Shown: positions 1 to 8,097 of the stretch, piece by piece
Layout of the letters: each line of letters opens with the position of its first letter
Numbering within the stretch: position 1 is the first letter of the stretch
Assembly: GCA_963739175.1 (NCBI GenBank)
Contig: CAVTZH010000011.1
Location: forward strand, 682,001-746,000
Direction: 5' to 3'
Length of the DNA stretch: 64,000 bases
Source: VAZQ01 sp963739175
Lineage (GTDB): Bacteria; Pseudomonadota; Alphaproteobacteria; Rhizobiales; Xanthobacteraceae
Program-made: the position numbers and the translations under genes
The notes under the pieces: model-generated
Databases searched by the model: none
The model's input: only the letters and a program-made list of their open reading frames with translations
What the model was told of the DNA's origin: nothing

Positions 1-116
1 TGCTCGCGAACGGCGCCGCTCCCGAGGCGGCGCAGAGCTTCATCCAGCGCATGACCGCCCCAGCGGCGCGCAAGACCTGGGAAGCGGCGCTGCTCGACGC
101 CTATCCCTACCGGTGA
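1..116 (+). CDS. C-terminal fragment of an unidentified protein, possibly a solute-binding protein
   Basis: The window opens inside a reading frame that ends at the TGA at 114-116. About 37 residues are visible. They include FIQRMTAPAARKTWEAAL and finish with DAYPYR. A run of the type 'F-x-x-x-M-T-x-P-A-A-R-x-x-W-E-A-A' resembles the C-terminal helix of periplasmic ABC-type solute-binding proteins (for example the molybdate-binding family), but the fragment is too short to be sure. The start lies outside the window. Confidence 0.4.
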   Translation, partial: LANGAAPEAAQSFIQRMTAPAARKTWEAALLDAYPYR

Positions 117-272
117 GCCGGCGCGTTCGGAACCGCGCCATCGCTCTGAGCGTTCATCGTTTGCCGGTCACGCCCAATGGCGTCGCCGTAGCGATGCGGT
201 AGACTGGCTCCGATCGATCGTCCACGCTGAAGCTTCACCAATTTTTCACCCCCGGCACAAGGAGAATTGCGC

Positions 273-434
273 ATGAACACCCTCATTGGCGTGCTCATCA
301 CTTTCCTGGTCATCATTCTTGTCCTCTATCTGATCAACATGCTGCCACTCGACGGCCGCGCAAAGCAGATTGTGCGCGTGATCGTCATCGTGATCGGCGT
401 CATCTCGTTGCTGAAATATCTCGCGGTCTTCTAG
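273..434 (+). CDS. Small two-helix membrane protein (Thivi_2564-like)
   Basis: A 53-residue protein made almost entirely of two hydrophobic segments (about residues 4-22 and 32-52) joined by a short polar turn, LPLDGRAKQ. A good ribosome binding site (AAGGAG, 259-264) lies 8 bases before the ATG, which makes it a credible real gene despite its size. The pattern 'LIN-x-L-P-L ... I-V-x-V-I-V-I-V-I' is like the short family named Thivi_2564 membrane protein, widespread in proteobacteria and of unknown function. It probably sits in the inner membrane. Family assignment is from memory of the pattern. Confidence 0.6.
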   Translation: MNTLIGVLITFLVIILVLYLINMLPLDGRAKQIVRVIVIVIGVISLLKYLAVF

Positions 435-453
435 GCTTCGCGATCCGTCATTC

Positions 454-1014
454 ATGCCGGGTCCAGCCCGTATCGAAGGCTTCGCCATCGTGTCCGAGGA
501 CGGCATGCTGGCCGATGCCGCACGTCATATTCCCCCTGCCCTCGTGGTCGAGGCCGACCAGAAGTTCTTTCACGGCTGCCTCGAGCACGCCGCGGTGGTG
601 GTGCATGGTGCCCATTCCCATGAAGGTGGGCCGCGCGCCGACACCCGGCACCGCCTGGTGGTGACGCATCGCGTGCCGTCGCTGGCGCCGCATCCAACAT
701 TGCCGAAGACGCTGTTGTGGAATCCGCACGGCGCCTCGCTGGAAGAAGCCTGGGCCAAACTCGGCGCTCCCGACGGCATGCTGGCGGTGATCGGCGGCGG
801 CGACGTCAACCAGATCTTTCTCGACCGCGGCTATGACGCGTTTCATCTGTCGCGGGTCGCGGGCGTGCGCCTGCCCGGCGGCGTTCCGGTTTTCCCAGGG
901 ATCGGACCCGACCGGACGCCGGAGGACATTCTGGATGAGTACGGGCTCAAACCGGGGCCAAAGCGCGTGCTCGATGCGGCGGCGGGTGCGACGCTGGTAA
1001 CGTGGCAGCGCTAG
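454..1014 (+). CDS. Dihydrofolate reductase-like / RibD C-terminal-domain oxidoreductase
   Basis: A 186-residue protein with the fold signature of the DHFR/RibD-C superfamily: an N-terminal strand entering 'GFAIVSEDGMLAD', a central region, and the nucleotide-binding segment VIGGGDVNQIFLDRGY, followed by the strand 'DAFHLSRVAGVRLPGGVPVFPG' typical of the NADPH-binding C-terminal half. It is probably a cytoplasmic NADPH-dependent reductase. The substrate cannot be read from the sequence, and it is unlikely to be the main folate enzyme because the N-terminal folate motif is divergent. No strong ribosome binding site precedes the ATG. The downstream Bug gene starts 60 bases after the stop on the same strand. 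Confidence 0.7.
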   Translation: MPGPARIEGFAIVSEDGMLADAARHIPPALVVEADQKFFHGCLEHAAVVVHGAHSHEGGPRADTRHRLVVTHRVPSLAPHPTLPKTLLWNPHGASLEEAWAKLGAPDGMLAVIGGGDVNQIFLDRGYDAFHLSRVAGVRLPGGVPVFPGIGPDRTPEDILDEYGLKPGPKRVLDAAAGATLVTWQR

Positions 1015-1073
1015 TTTCAAGTGCGCTAAGGTCGCTGGTCCGAGTGCAAATCAACAATCGCCTGGGGGAAAGC

Positions 1074-2102
1074 ATGCGCCGAAGGTCGAGTGCGATCGCC
1101 ATTGCCTGCCTGTTGCTGGCGGGCGCAAACGAAGCGCGCAGCCAGCCGGCCGAGCAGTTCTTCCGCGGCAAGCAGATCCGGGTGATCATCTCGGCGGCGC
1201 CGGCCACCGACTACGACATGTTCGCGCGGCTGATCTCGGCGCAGATGACCAAGCTGCTGCCCGGCAATCCGACCTTCCTGCATCAGAACATGCCGGGCGC
1301 CGGCGGCATCATCGCCACCAATCACCTCTACAACATCGCGGCGCAGGACGGCAGCGTGATCGGCATGGTCAACCGCAACATGCCGCATGTCGCGCTGACC
1401 AAGATGGCGAACGTGCAGTTCGATCCGGTCAAATTCAACTGGCTCGGCAGTCCGGAAGTGTCGCACTCGGTCTGCGCCGCGCTGACCGGCGTGCCGGTGC
1501 AGCGCGCCGAGGACCTGTTCAAGCACGAGCTGCTGATCGGCGGCGCCGGCTCCGGCTCGGCCCCGAGCGTGACCTCGCATCTCCTCTCGAACCTGCTCGG
1601 CATGAAGCTCAAGCTGGTCGAGGGCTACAAGAGCGTGCCGGATGTTTCATTGGCGATGATGCGCAAGGAGGTGCACGGCGTCTGCCAATCGCTCAACGCC
1701 TTGCAGGGCGGCAACTTGCAGGGCTGGATCGCGGCCGGCAAGCTCAAGGTCCTGTTCAATCTCGAGCCGGAGCCGCTCACGAGCCTCGCCGGCATCCCGA
1801 CGATCTTCCAATACGCCAAGACCGACGAGCAGCGCGCGATCCTGCGGCTCAACGCCTCGACCTCGGTCATGGGCCGGCCGATGCTGACGCCGCCCAACGT
1901 GCCCGCCGACCGCGTCGCGGCGCTGCGCAAGGCCTTCATCGAGGCGGTCAACCAGCCGGAACTGAAGGCCGAGGTGGAAAAGGTCGGCGGCGAGATCACG
2001 CTGGTGCCCGGCGACGCCATGCAGAAGATCGTCACCGAGATCATGACCACGCCGCCGGCCATTGCCGAGAAGATGCAGCAGATGATCCAGGCGCCGCGCT
2101 AG
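1074..2102 (+). CDS. Bug/TctC-family periplasmic solute receptor (first of five)
   Basis: A 342-residue exported receptor of the tripartite tricarboxylate transporter (TctC/Bug) family, which captures small organic acids in the periplasm. I chose the ATG at 1074 because a GGGGGAAAG element precedes it and it starts a standard Sec signal (RRRSSAIAIACLLLAG, cleavage near residue 23). The open frame extends further upstream but would overlap the preceding gene. The family signature QNMPGAGG is at residues 71-78, and the C-terminal lobe ends with helices typical of the family. No TctA/TctB membrane subunits are nearby, so its transport partner, if any, is elsewhere. The ligand is unknown. Confidence 0.85.
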   Translation: MRRRSSAIAIACLLLAGANEARSQPAEQFFRGKQIRVIISAAPATDYDMFARLISAQMTKLLPGNPTFLHQNMPGAGGIIATNHLYNIAAQDGSVIGMVNRNMPHVALTKMANVQFDPVKFNWLGSPEVSHSVCAALTGVPVQRAEDLFKHELLIGGAGSGSAPSVTSHLLSNLLGMKLKLVEGYKSVPDVSLAMMRKEVHGVCQSLNALQGGNLQGWIAAGKLKVLFNLEPEPLTSLAGIPTIFQYAKTDEQRAILRLNASTSVMGRPMLTPPNVPADRVAALRKAFIEAVNQPELKAEVEKVGGEITLVPGDAMQKIVTEIMTTPPAIAEKMQQMIQAPR

Positions 2103-2174
2103 CGCATGTCCCGGAAAAAGCCTGCCCCGGACTTGATCCGGGGTGGGCACCGGTTTTCCGACCAGGACATGCGC
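2102..2174. repeat. Nested palindromic intergenic repeat (family A)
   Basis: Outer arms GCGCATGTCC (2102-2111) and GGACATGCGC (2165-2174) are perfect reverse complements. Inside are CGGAAAA (2112-2118) paired with TTTTCCG (2154-2160), and a central hairpin CCCCGGA/TCCGGGG (2125-2131, 2137-2143). It lies between convergent genes and could form a strong bidirectional hairpin. A related element with the same CCGAAAA...TTTTCGG core is at 26309-26357. Such elements are common dispersed repeats in Bradyrhizobium-like genomes. Confidence 0.75.
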
Positions 2175-2187
2175 CAACGCTAAGAAT

Positions 2188-4290
2188 TCAACGCACCACG
2201 ATCAGCGCGTCGACGGCGACGGCGCCCTGCCCCGCCGGATAGACCACCAGCGGATTGATATCGACCTCGGCGATCTCCGGATGCGCGGCAACGAACCGGC
2301 CGAGCCGCGACGCCACCTCCGCCACGGCGGCGAGGTCGCACGGCGGCGCGCCGCGGAATCCCGTCAGCAGCGCCGCGGCCTTGAGCTTGCGCAGCTCATC
2401 GACGATCGCGGCCGGCGCGAGATCGGCGGGCAGAAGCCGCACATCGCGCAACGCCTCGGCAAAGATGCCGCCAAGCCCGACGACCAGGATCGTGCCCCAG
2501 TCGGGATCGTTGCGCGCGCCGAGGATCAGCTCGACGCCCGGGCGCGCCATGGCTTCGACCAGCACGCCGTCGAGCTTGAGGTCCGGCCGCGCCTTGGCGA
2601 TGTCGGCGTGGAGCTTTTGCCAGCCGTCGGCAACCGCCGCGTCATCGGCAAGCCCGAGCACGACGCCGCCGACGTCGCTCTTGTGGGCGAGCGCGGCACT
2701 TTGCGCCTTCAGCACCACCGGATAGCCGATGCGCGCGGCCGCCGATTGCGCGCCGCTCACGTCACGCGCCAATTCCGCACGCGGAAACGGCAGGCCGGCC
2801 TCCGCCAGGAGTCGCTTGGCGGCGTGCTCCGGGATCACGCCGGCCGGCAGCCGCTTGGCGGCGGGCACGGGCGCGGACGCCGGTTGCGGTTCCCGCAGGC
2901 TCGCCAGCCGCGCCAGCGCGCGCAGCGCCCGCTCGGGCGAGCGGAAGAACGGCACGCCAAGACTTCGCAGCCTGACGATGATCTCGGGCGCGACCTCTGA
3001 GTCCTCCCCCATCATCGCAAATACGACCGGCTTCGGCGGGCCGGCTTGCGCGAGCGCCTCGATGATCGGGCCCATCTTGCGCTGACTGTGGGTCGGGCTG
3101 CGACAGCACCACGGACAGCACGACGCTGCCGTAGCGGTCGTCGTCGAGGAACGGCTGCATCGCCCTGCGATAGAGATCGGGATCGACCAGCGACTGCGCC
3201 GTGACGTCGAGCGGATTGGTCGGCAGGATCAGATCCGGCGCCAGCGCAGCGAGACTGTCTCTGGTGGCGCCGGTCGGCTCCGGCACGTCGAGATCGGAGC
3301 CCTCGCAAAAATCGAGCACCATCGCCTTGAACGCGCCCGAGTTCGGAAATCACCGCCGTACCGCCGCGCGGCGGCGACGGCCAGCGGATCATCAGCTCGC
3401 CGAGATCGTGCAGCTCCTCCAGCGTGTCGACCAAGGCAACGCCGGCATGCGCGGCCAGCATGCGCATGGCCTCATAGTCGCCGCTCATGGCGCCGGTATG
3501 GGTCTGTGCGGACAAGCGCGCCGCCGCGCTACGGCCGGGATGCAGCAGCACGATCGGCTTGCCCACCGCATGCGCCCTGCGCGCCGCCGCAAGGAAGCGC
3601 TGCGGATGCCGGAACTGCTCGACCATCATCAGCACGACGTGGGTCGATTGATCGTCGATCAGATAGTCGAGGAAATCTTCCGTTCCGTTGAGCGCCTCGT
3701 TGCCGGTCGAGATCGAATAGGTGATCGCGATATCGCGCGGATGCAGCGCGGCGCGGAACACGGTCGCCATCGCGCCGCTTTGCGACACGATGCCGACGCC
3801 GCGCCGCCCGGCGAGCGGCACCGGCGCGCAGGAGCTGAACGTCAGACGGAATGCCGTCGACATAATTGATGTGGCCGAGACAGTTCGGCCCCGAGATCGC
3901 CATGCCGTGATCGGCGGCGACGCGCGCGATCTCCGCCTGCAGTGCCTGCCCTTCGGGACCGGCCTCGGCAAATCCCGCCGCATAGATGATGACCCCGCCG
4001 ACGCCGCGCTTGGCGCAACCGGCGACCGCATCGAGGATGCCGGCGCGCGGGATCGCGAGCGCCGCGCAATCGACGCCCTCCGGCAGGTCCGCTGCTGACT
4101 TCACGCATGGCCGCCCGTTGATCTCGCTGCGGGTCGCACTCACCAGGTGGACGTCGCCGCGGAAGGCGAAGCGCTCGAGATTGGCGAGCAGGCTTTGCCC
4201 CAGCGCACCCGGCGTCGCCGACGCGCCGACGATGGCGATCGAGCGCGGCCGCAACATCCGCTCGATCGCGGACCGCGCACGCGCCCGCAT
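2188..4290 (-). CDS. Acyl-CoA synthetase (NDP-forming), frame interrupted three times; candidate feruloyl-CoA synthetase
   Basis: The four consecutive frame segments together make a protein of about 700 residues with the usual order of the ADP-forming acetate-CoA ligase family. First comes a CoA-binding Rossmann domain (PRSIAIVGASATPG near residue 16), then a succinyl-CoA-ligase-like domain (GVGIVSQSGAMATVF; GTEDFLDYLIDD; QTHTGAMSGDYEAM, with the active-site His), and last a C-terminal ATP-grasp domain (LPFPRAELARDVSGAQ; GYPVVLKAQS; DINPLVVY). The frame breaks lie near 3846, 3345 and 3085, and each is repaired by removing one base (restoring GIPLTF, ISNSGAFK and DPQ-RKMGPI). The start ATG overlaps the stop of the hydratase/lyase gene (TGATG), so the two are translationally coupled. 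The pairing suggests activation of ferulate or p-coumarate; this is inference. It may be a real pseudogene, but sequence error is more likely. Confidence 0.75.
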
Positions 4291-5153
4291 CAGGCATCGC
4301 GCTTGTATCCGCCGAGGCCGGGCCGGAAGCTCTTCTCGTCCAGGAACTGCCGCAGCCCCTGCTCGCGTCCCTGCTCCGGGTCGAACAGGCGGGCCTGGTC
4401 GTTCTTTGCCATCAGGTAGTCGTTGGCATCGTCGTAGGACATGTCGCGCACGCGCCGATAGGCGGTCTTGGCGGCGCGCAGCACGGTCGGGTTCTTGCCC
4501 TTGAGGACCTCCGCCAGCTCCTTGGTGCGCTTGCGCAAGTCCTTCAGCGGCACCGCCTCGTTGACGAGGTTCATGGCGGCGGCCTTGCGGCCGTCGAAGG
4601 TCTCGCCGGTCATGATGTAGTAGAGCGCGTCGCGCTGGCTCATCACCTGCGCCACCGCCTTGGTCACCACGCCGGCCGGAATGATGCCCCAGTTGATCTC
4701 CGACAGCCCGAACGTCGCCTCCTCCGCCGCGATCGCGAGATCGCAGGAGACCAGCGGCGTGAACGCGCCGCCGAAGCACCAGCCGTTGACCATCGCAATG
4801 GTCGGCTTCGGATAGAACATGAGCTGACGCCATTGCCACTGCGCATTGGTACGCACGATCTGCTCGCGCTCCGGCGGCGACATCTGATCGGTCTGGCGGA
4901 AGAATTCCTTCAGGTCCATGCCGGCCGAGAACGCGTTGCCGGCGCCGGTAAGCACCAGCACCTTGCAGCGCGGATCGATTTCGAGCGCGTTCATCACCGC
5001 GAGCATCTCGGCGGCGAGCGTCGGGCTCATGGCGTTGCGCTTCTCGGGCCGGTTCATGGTGACCCAGGCGATGCCGTCCTCGAACTCGACCAGCACCGTG
5101 TTGCCGCCAGGAACCGGGGCGGACGCTTGGGTTTCTGCGGATGTCGTCGTCAC
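4290..5153 (-). CDS. p-Hydroxycinnamoyl-CoA (feruloyl-CoA) hydratase/lyase
   Basis: A 287-residue crotonase-fold enzyme. Its sequence follows the Pseudomonas HCHL/Ech pattern closely: NRPEKRNAMSPTL, LTGAGNAFSAGMDLKEFFR, KPTIAMVNGWCFGGAF, FGLSEINWGIIPAG (the conserved Glu at about residue 152), YYIMTGETFDGRKAA and the tail FLDEKSFRPGLGGYK. These enzymes hydrate feruloyl- or p-coumaroyl-CoA and then cleave it to vanillin or 4-hydroxybenzaldehyde plus acetyl-CoA in the cytoplasm. I chose the GTG start at 5153 because AGGGAG lies 9 bases upstream and the following residues fit. The frame stays open to 5234. It is the first gene of a two-gene operon with the acyl-CoA synthetase. It could also be a generic enoyl-CoA hydratase, but the length and motifs favour HCHL. 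Confidence 0.85.
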   Translation of the reverse strand: MTTTSAETQASAPVPGGNTVLVEFEDGIAWVTMNRPEKRNAMSPTLAAEMLAVMNALEIDPRCKVLVLTGAGNAFSAGMDLKEFFRQTDQMSPPEREQIVRTNAQWQWRQLMFYPKPTIAMVNGWCFGGAFTPLVSCDLAIAAEEATFGLSEINWGIIPAGVVTKAVAQVMSQRDALYYIMTGETFDGRKAAAMNLVNEAVPLKDLRKRTKELAEVLKGKNPTVLRAAKTAYRRVRDMSYDDANDYLMAKNDQARLFDPEQGREQGLRQFLDEKSFRPGLGGYKRDA

Positions 5154-5286
5154 CGGATCGATCTCCCTGCTCGCGCGTGCACGCGCTACTGGCGGACACG
5201 AGCAGTAGCAAAATCGCGCCGTGCTGACTATCATCGCCGATCAAGCGTGCAGCTCCAAAAGCCGCAAAACCATGGGTGGAAACGCG

Positions 5287-6263
5287 ATGTCGAGCATCAC
5301 GCGCGCCGTCGGAATCGCGCTTGCCGCATGTCTGTGCGCGGCGCTCTCCGCCGCGACCGCCAGCGCTTATCCTGATCGGCCGATCCGTCTCATCGTCAGC
5401 TTTCCGCCGGGTGGCAGCACCGACGCGATGGCACGCCTGGTGCAGCCCGCCGTCGAGAAGCTGCTCGGCCAGCCTTTGATCATCGAAAACCGGGCCGGCG
5501 CCTCCGGCCTGATCGCCATCGATGCGGTCGCCAAGGCTCCACCCGACGGCTACGTCATCGGCCTCGGCGGCACGGCCGCGCTCGGCAGCAACCACGGCAT
5601 TTCAGGCGAAACCCGCCTACGAGCCGCGCAAGGACATCGTGCCGGTGACCGGACTGGCCGGCTCGCCGTTCATGCTGGCGGCGGCGCCGTCGTTCCAGGG
5701 CAAGTCGCTGCAAGACGTCATCGCACTGGCGAAGGCGCAAGGCGACAAGGTGACCATCGGCCACGGCGGCAATGGCACGCTGATGCAGTTGACCGCCGCG
5801 CTGTTCAACCAGATGGCGGGGACCAAGGCCGCCCTCGTCCCCTATCGCGGCATGGCGCCGGTGGTGACCGACCTGATCGGCAGCCATGTGGCGTTCGGCC
5901 TGATCGATCCGCCGTCGGGCATGGCGGCGCTCGAGGCCGGCAAGATCAAGGCGGTCGCAGTCACCTCGGCCAAGCGCTTCCCGCGCCTGCCCGACGTTCC
6001 AACCTTCGCCGAGTCGGGCCTGCCGCGCTTCGAGTTCGAACGGCTCGTTCGGCGTCGTGGTGCCCGCCGGCACGCCGGCCGACGTGATCGCCAAGCTCAA
6101 CGGCGCGTTTGTGAAGGTCCTCAACGATCCGGAGATCGCCGCGCGCATCCGTGAGCTTGGCGGCGAGCCGATGCCAATGACGCCAACGCAGTTTGCCACC
6201 TTCATCAGGACGGAGACCGAGAAGTGGCTCAAGGTCGCGGGCTCGAGCCCTCAACCAAACTGA
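5287..6263 (+). CDS. Bug/TctC-family periplasmic solute receptor, frame interrupted twice
   Basis: A receptor of about 324 residues split over three frames. Segment 1 has a signal peptide (VGIALAACLCAALSAATASA) followed by the family opening YPDRPIRLIVSFPPGGSTD and ENRAGASGLIAIDAV. Segment 2 runs from YEPRKDIVPVTGLAGSPF through VPYRGMAPVVTDLIG to VPTFAESGLP. Segment 3 begins GVVVPAGTPADVIAKLN. The breaks are near 5605 and 6040, and each is repaired by removing one base. The PPGG and NRAGA motifs are classical for Bug proteins, closer to the Bordetella type than the other receptors here. It is divergent from the hydratase/lyase operon, separated by 133 bases, so it may serve uptake of the aromatic acid degraded there; this is inference. 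Confidence 0.75.
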
Positions 6264-6759
6264 CGCGCGCACTTCGCTAGTGGGCGTGGATTTGACCTCC
6301 CGGCGAAGGCTGGGGGCGAATCGGCTGCAAAATTATAGTGTTAACCAGACCTTCCGGCCTCCCGGGAGCGGCGCGGCGCGAGCCCCGTGACGGCTTTTCA
6401 CAGCCCCCGCCGGTGGCATTCAAATACAGTTGACGAATCAGCGGCTTGATGTGATCTGGTCACACGATTGACACACGCGGGCCGGCTGCGTCCGGGGCCG
6501 ACCCGTCACAGTTCCTCCCCGCGTGGCGTGATCAACTGGGCGGCCAGCTTGGCCGCCCGTTCTGTTGTTGGCGCCACCCTCCCCCGCAGAAATCGTTTCT
6601 TCACGACTGGTCAGCCATTCTGACCTCGATACTGCGTGCCGAAAGGCTCCAGGGGTGATGGCCGGCCCGAATGCTGCTTGCGCGCCCGCGCAAGCGCATC
6701 CGGCGCAAAGCCGTTCCGCTGTGGCTCGACGTGCCCAGGGAAGAACGCGCCAGAAGGCC
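6264..6759. other. Intergenic stretch of about 500 bases upstream of the DUF2336 gene
   Basis: No convincing known gene lies here. It holds a strong hairpin at 6538-6558, a tiny open frame overlapping the next gene (6671-6763), and an AT-richer patch near 6328-6345 (AAAATTATAGTGTTAAC). That patch could be a promoter -10 region, but it lacks a clear -35 partner. The rest is high GC without visible structure. Confidence 0.5.
6538..6570 (+). terminator. Terminator-like hairpin
   Basis: A perfect 8-base-pair stem GGGCGGCC (6538-6545) / GGCCGCCC (6551-6558) with a five-base loop, followed by the T-rich GTTCTGTTGTTGG. It fits a Rho-independent terminator on the plus strand. Because it is 275 bases beyond the receptor gene and 190 bases before the DUF2336 gene, it may instead act as a leader attenuator. 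Confidence 0.55.
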
Positions 6760-6763
6760 ATGA
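6671..6763 (+). CDS. Possible tiny basic leader ORF overlapping the DUF2336 start
   Basis: An open frame of 30 codons, very rich in Arg/Lys (PRKRIRRKAVPLWLDVPREE). Its stop TGA overlaps the ATG of the following gene (CCATGATC), the arrangement of translational coupling. No clear ribosome binding site precedes its ATG, and short frames are frequent by chance at this GC content, so it is only a candidate. Confidence 0.25.
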   Translation: MLLARPRKRIRRKAVPLWLDVPREERARRP

Positions 6764-7881
6764 TCACCCAGTCGTCCTTGATCGACGAACTCGAGCGTGC
6801 GCTGAGCAACGGCAACGATGCCCAGCGCAACGAGATGCTGACACGCATTACCGACCTGTTCTTGGCCGACGCCAGCCGCTATTCGGTCCAGCAGATCGGA
6901 CTGTTCGACGAAGTGATCGCCAAGCTTGCGACTGCGATCGAGTCCAAGGCGCGCGCCAAGCTGTCGATCCGGCTCGCCGACATAGCGACCGCGCCGGCCG
7001 GTGTCGTGCGCATGCTCGCCTTCGACGACGACATCGAGGTGGCGCGGCCGGTGCTCAAGGAATCCGAACGTCTCACCGATCCCGACCTGGTCGCCAACGC
7101 CAACAGCAAGAGCCAGCAGCATCTCGGCGCCATCGCCGAGCGCAAGTCGCTGAGCGAAGCGGTGACCGACATCCTGGTGTCGCGCGGCAACCGCGACGTC
7201 GTTCACTCGGTCGTGCGCAATTCCGGCGCGCGCTTCTCGGACGCGGCGTTCCGAATGCTGGTCAAGCGCTCATCCGGCGACGATACGCTCGCAATACATG
7301 TCGGCACGCGACCGGACCTGCCGCGGCAGCATTTCCTGCGCCTGCTCGAGCAGGCCTCAGCCACCGTCCGCAGCCGGCTAGCCGCGGAGAACCCGGGCGC
7401 CGCCGGTGCGGTCGCGGTCGAAGGCGTCCTCTCCGAGGTTGTCGGCGGCATCCGCAGCGAGACCCGCAAGATCTCCTCGCAATACGCGACAGCGGCGGCC
7501 GAAGTCGGCAAGCTCAAGCAGGACGGCCAACTCGGCGAATCCGAGGTGTACAAGTACGCGCGCGAGAACCGCTTCGAGGAAGCGACCGTCTCGCTGTCGA
7601 TGCTGTGCGGCGTCGAGCTCGATGCGGTCGAACACGCGCTGCACGACCGCGGCCACGAGATCGCGCTGATCCTGGCCAAGCTCGCCGGCTTTTCGTCGAC
7701 CACCGCCAAGGCGATCCTGCTGCTCAAGACCGCGGATCGCGGAATTTCGGCGCAGGACCTCGATAGTGCGCTGCGCACCTACGAGAAGCTTCAGATCGAG
7801 ACCGCCCGGCGCGTGCTTGGCTTCTATCGCACGCGCTTGAAGACCCGCGCAGGCGGCGCGGCGCTCGCCGCAGCCGGCTAG
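6760..7881 (+). CDS. DUF2336 domain-containing protein
   Basis: A 373-residue, largely alpha-helical cytoplasmic protein. It matches the pattern of the DUF2336 family of Alphaproteobacteria: an N-terminal helical region (LIDELERALSNGNDAQRNEML, then IGLFDEVIAKLATAIESKAR), repeated HEAT-like helices, 'ARPVLKESERLTDPDLV', 'VHSVVRNSGARFSDAAFRML', and a C-terminal 'FEEATVSLSMLCGVELDAVE'. No catalytic motif and no signal peptide are visible, and the function is unknown. I chose the ATG at 6760, preceded by AGAAGG, rather than earlier in-frame ATGs whose translation is low-complexity. It is followed by the TIR-nSTAND gene after 216 bases on the same strand; whether they are linked is unknown. Confidence 0.7.
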   Translation: MITQSSLIDELERALSNGNDAQRNEMLTRITDLFLADASRYSVQQIGLFDEVIAKLATAIESKARAKLSIRLADIATAPAGVVRMLAFDDDIEVARPVLKESERLTDPDLVANANSKSQQHLGAIAERKSLSEAVTDILVSRGNRDVVHSVVRNSGARFSDAAFRMLVKRSSGDDTLAIHVGTRPDLPRQHFLRLLEQASATVRSRLAAENPGAAGAVAVEGVLSEVVGGIRSETRKISSQYATAAAEVGKLKQDGQLGESEVYKYARENRFEEATVSLSMLCGVELDAVEHALHDRGHEIALILAKLAGFSSTTAKAILLLKTADRGISAQDLDSALRTYEKLQIETARRVLGFYRTRLKTRAGGAALAAAG

Positions 7882-8097
7882 TCCAGAAAAGCAGCAGAAA
7901 CACTACACTAGGGCGCGTACCCATAGCGACCGTTCCGCAATCGCCATGTCCGCTTTTGACCCGGAGCTGCCATTTCACTGGTCACAATTTTCTGTTCTGA
8001 TGGCCTGACTACAACTAACATTGCCTTCTGGATCATCGATACAATGCCAACGAAATGTAGCCTCACTGCCCCGGACCGAACTCGCGCGATCTAACCA

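Noticed and set aside
3529..5595. A 688-codon minus-strand frame that appears to fuse part of the hydratase region with the start of the acyl-CoA synthetase
   Set aside because: Only its later part matches a real protein; the earlier part is an off-frame translation of the hydratase/lyase gene.
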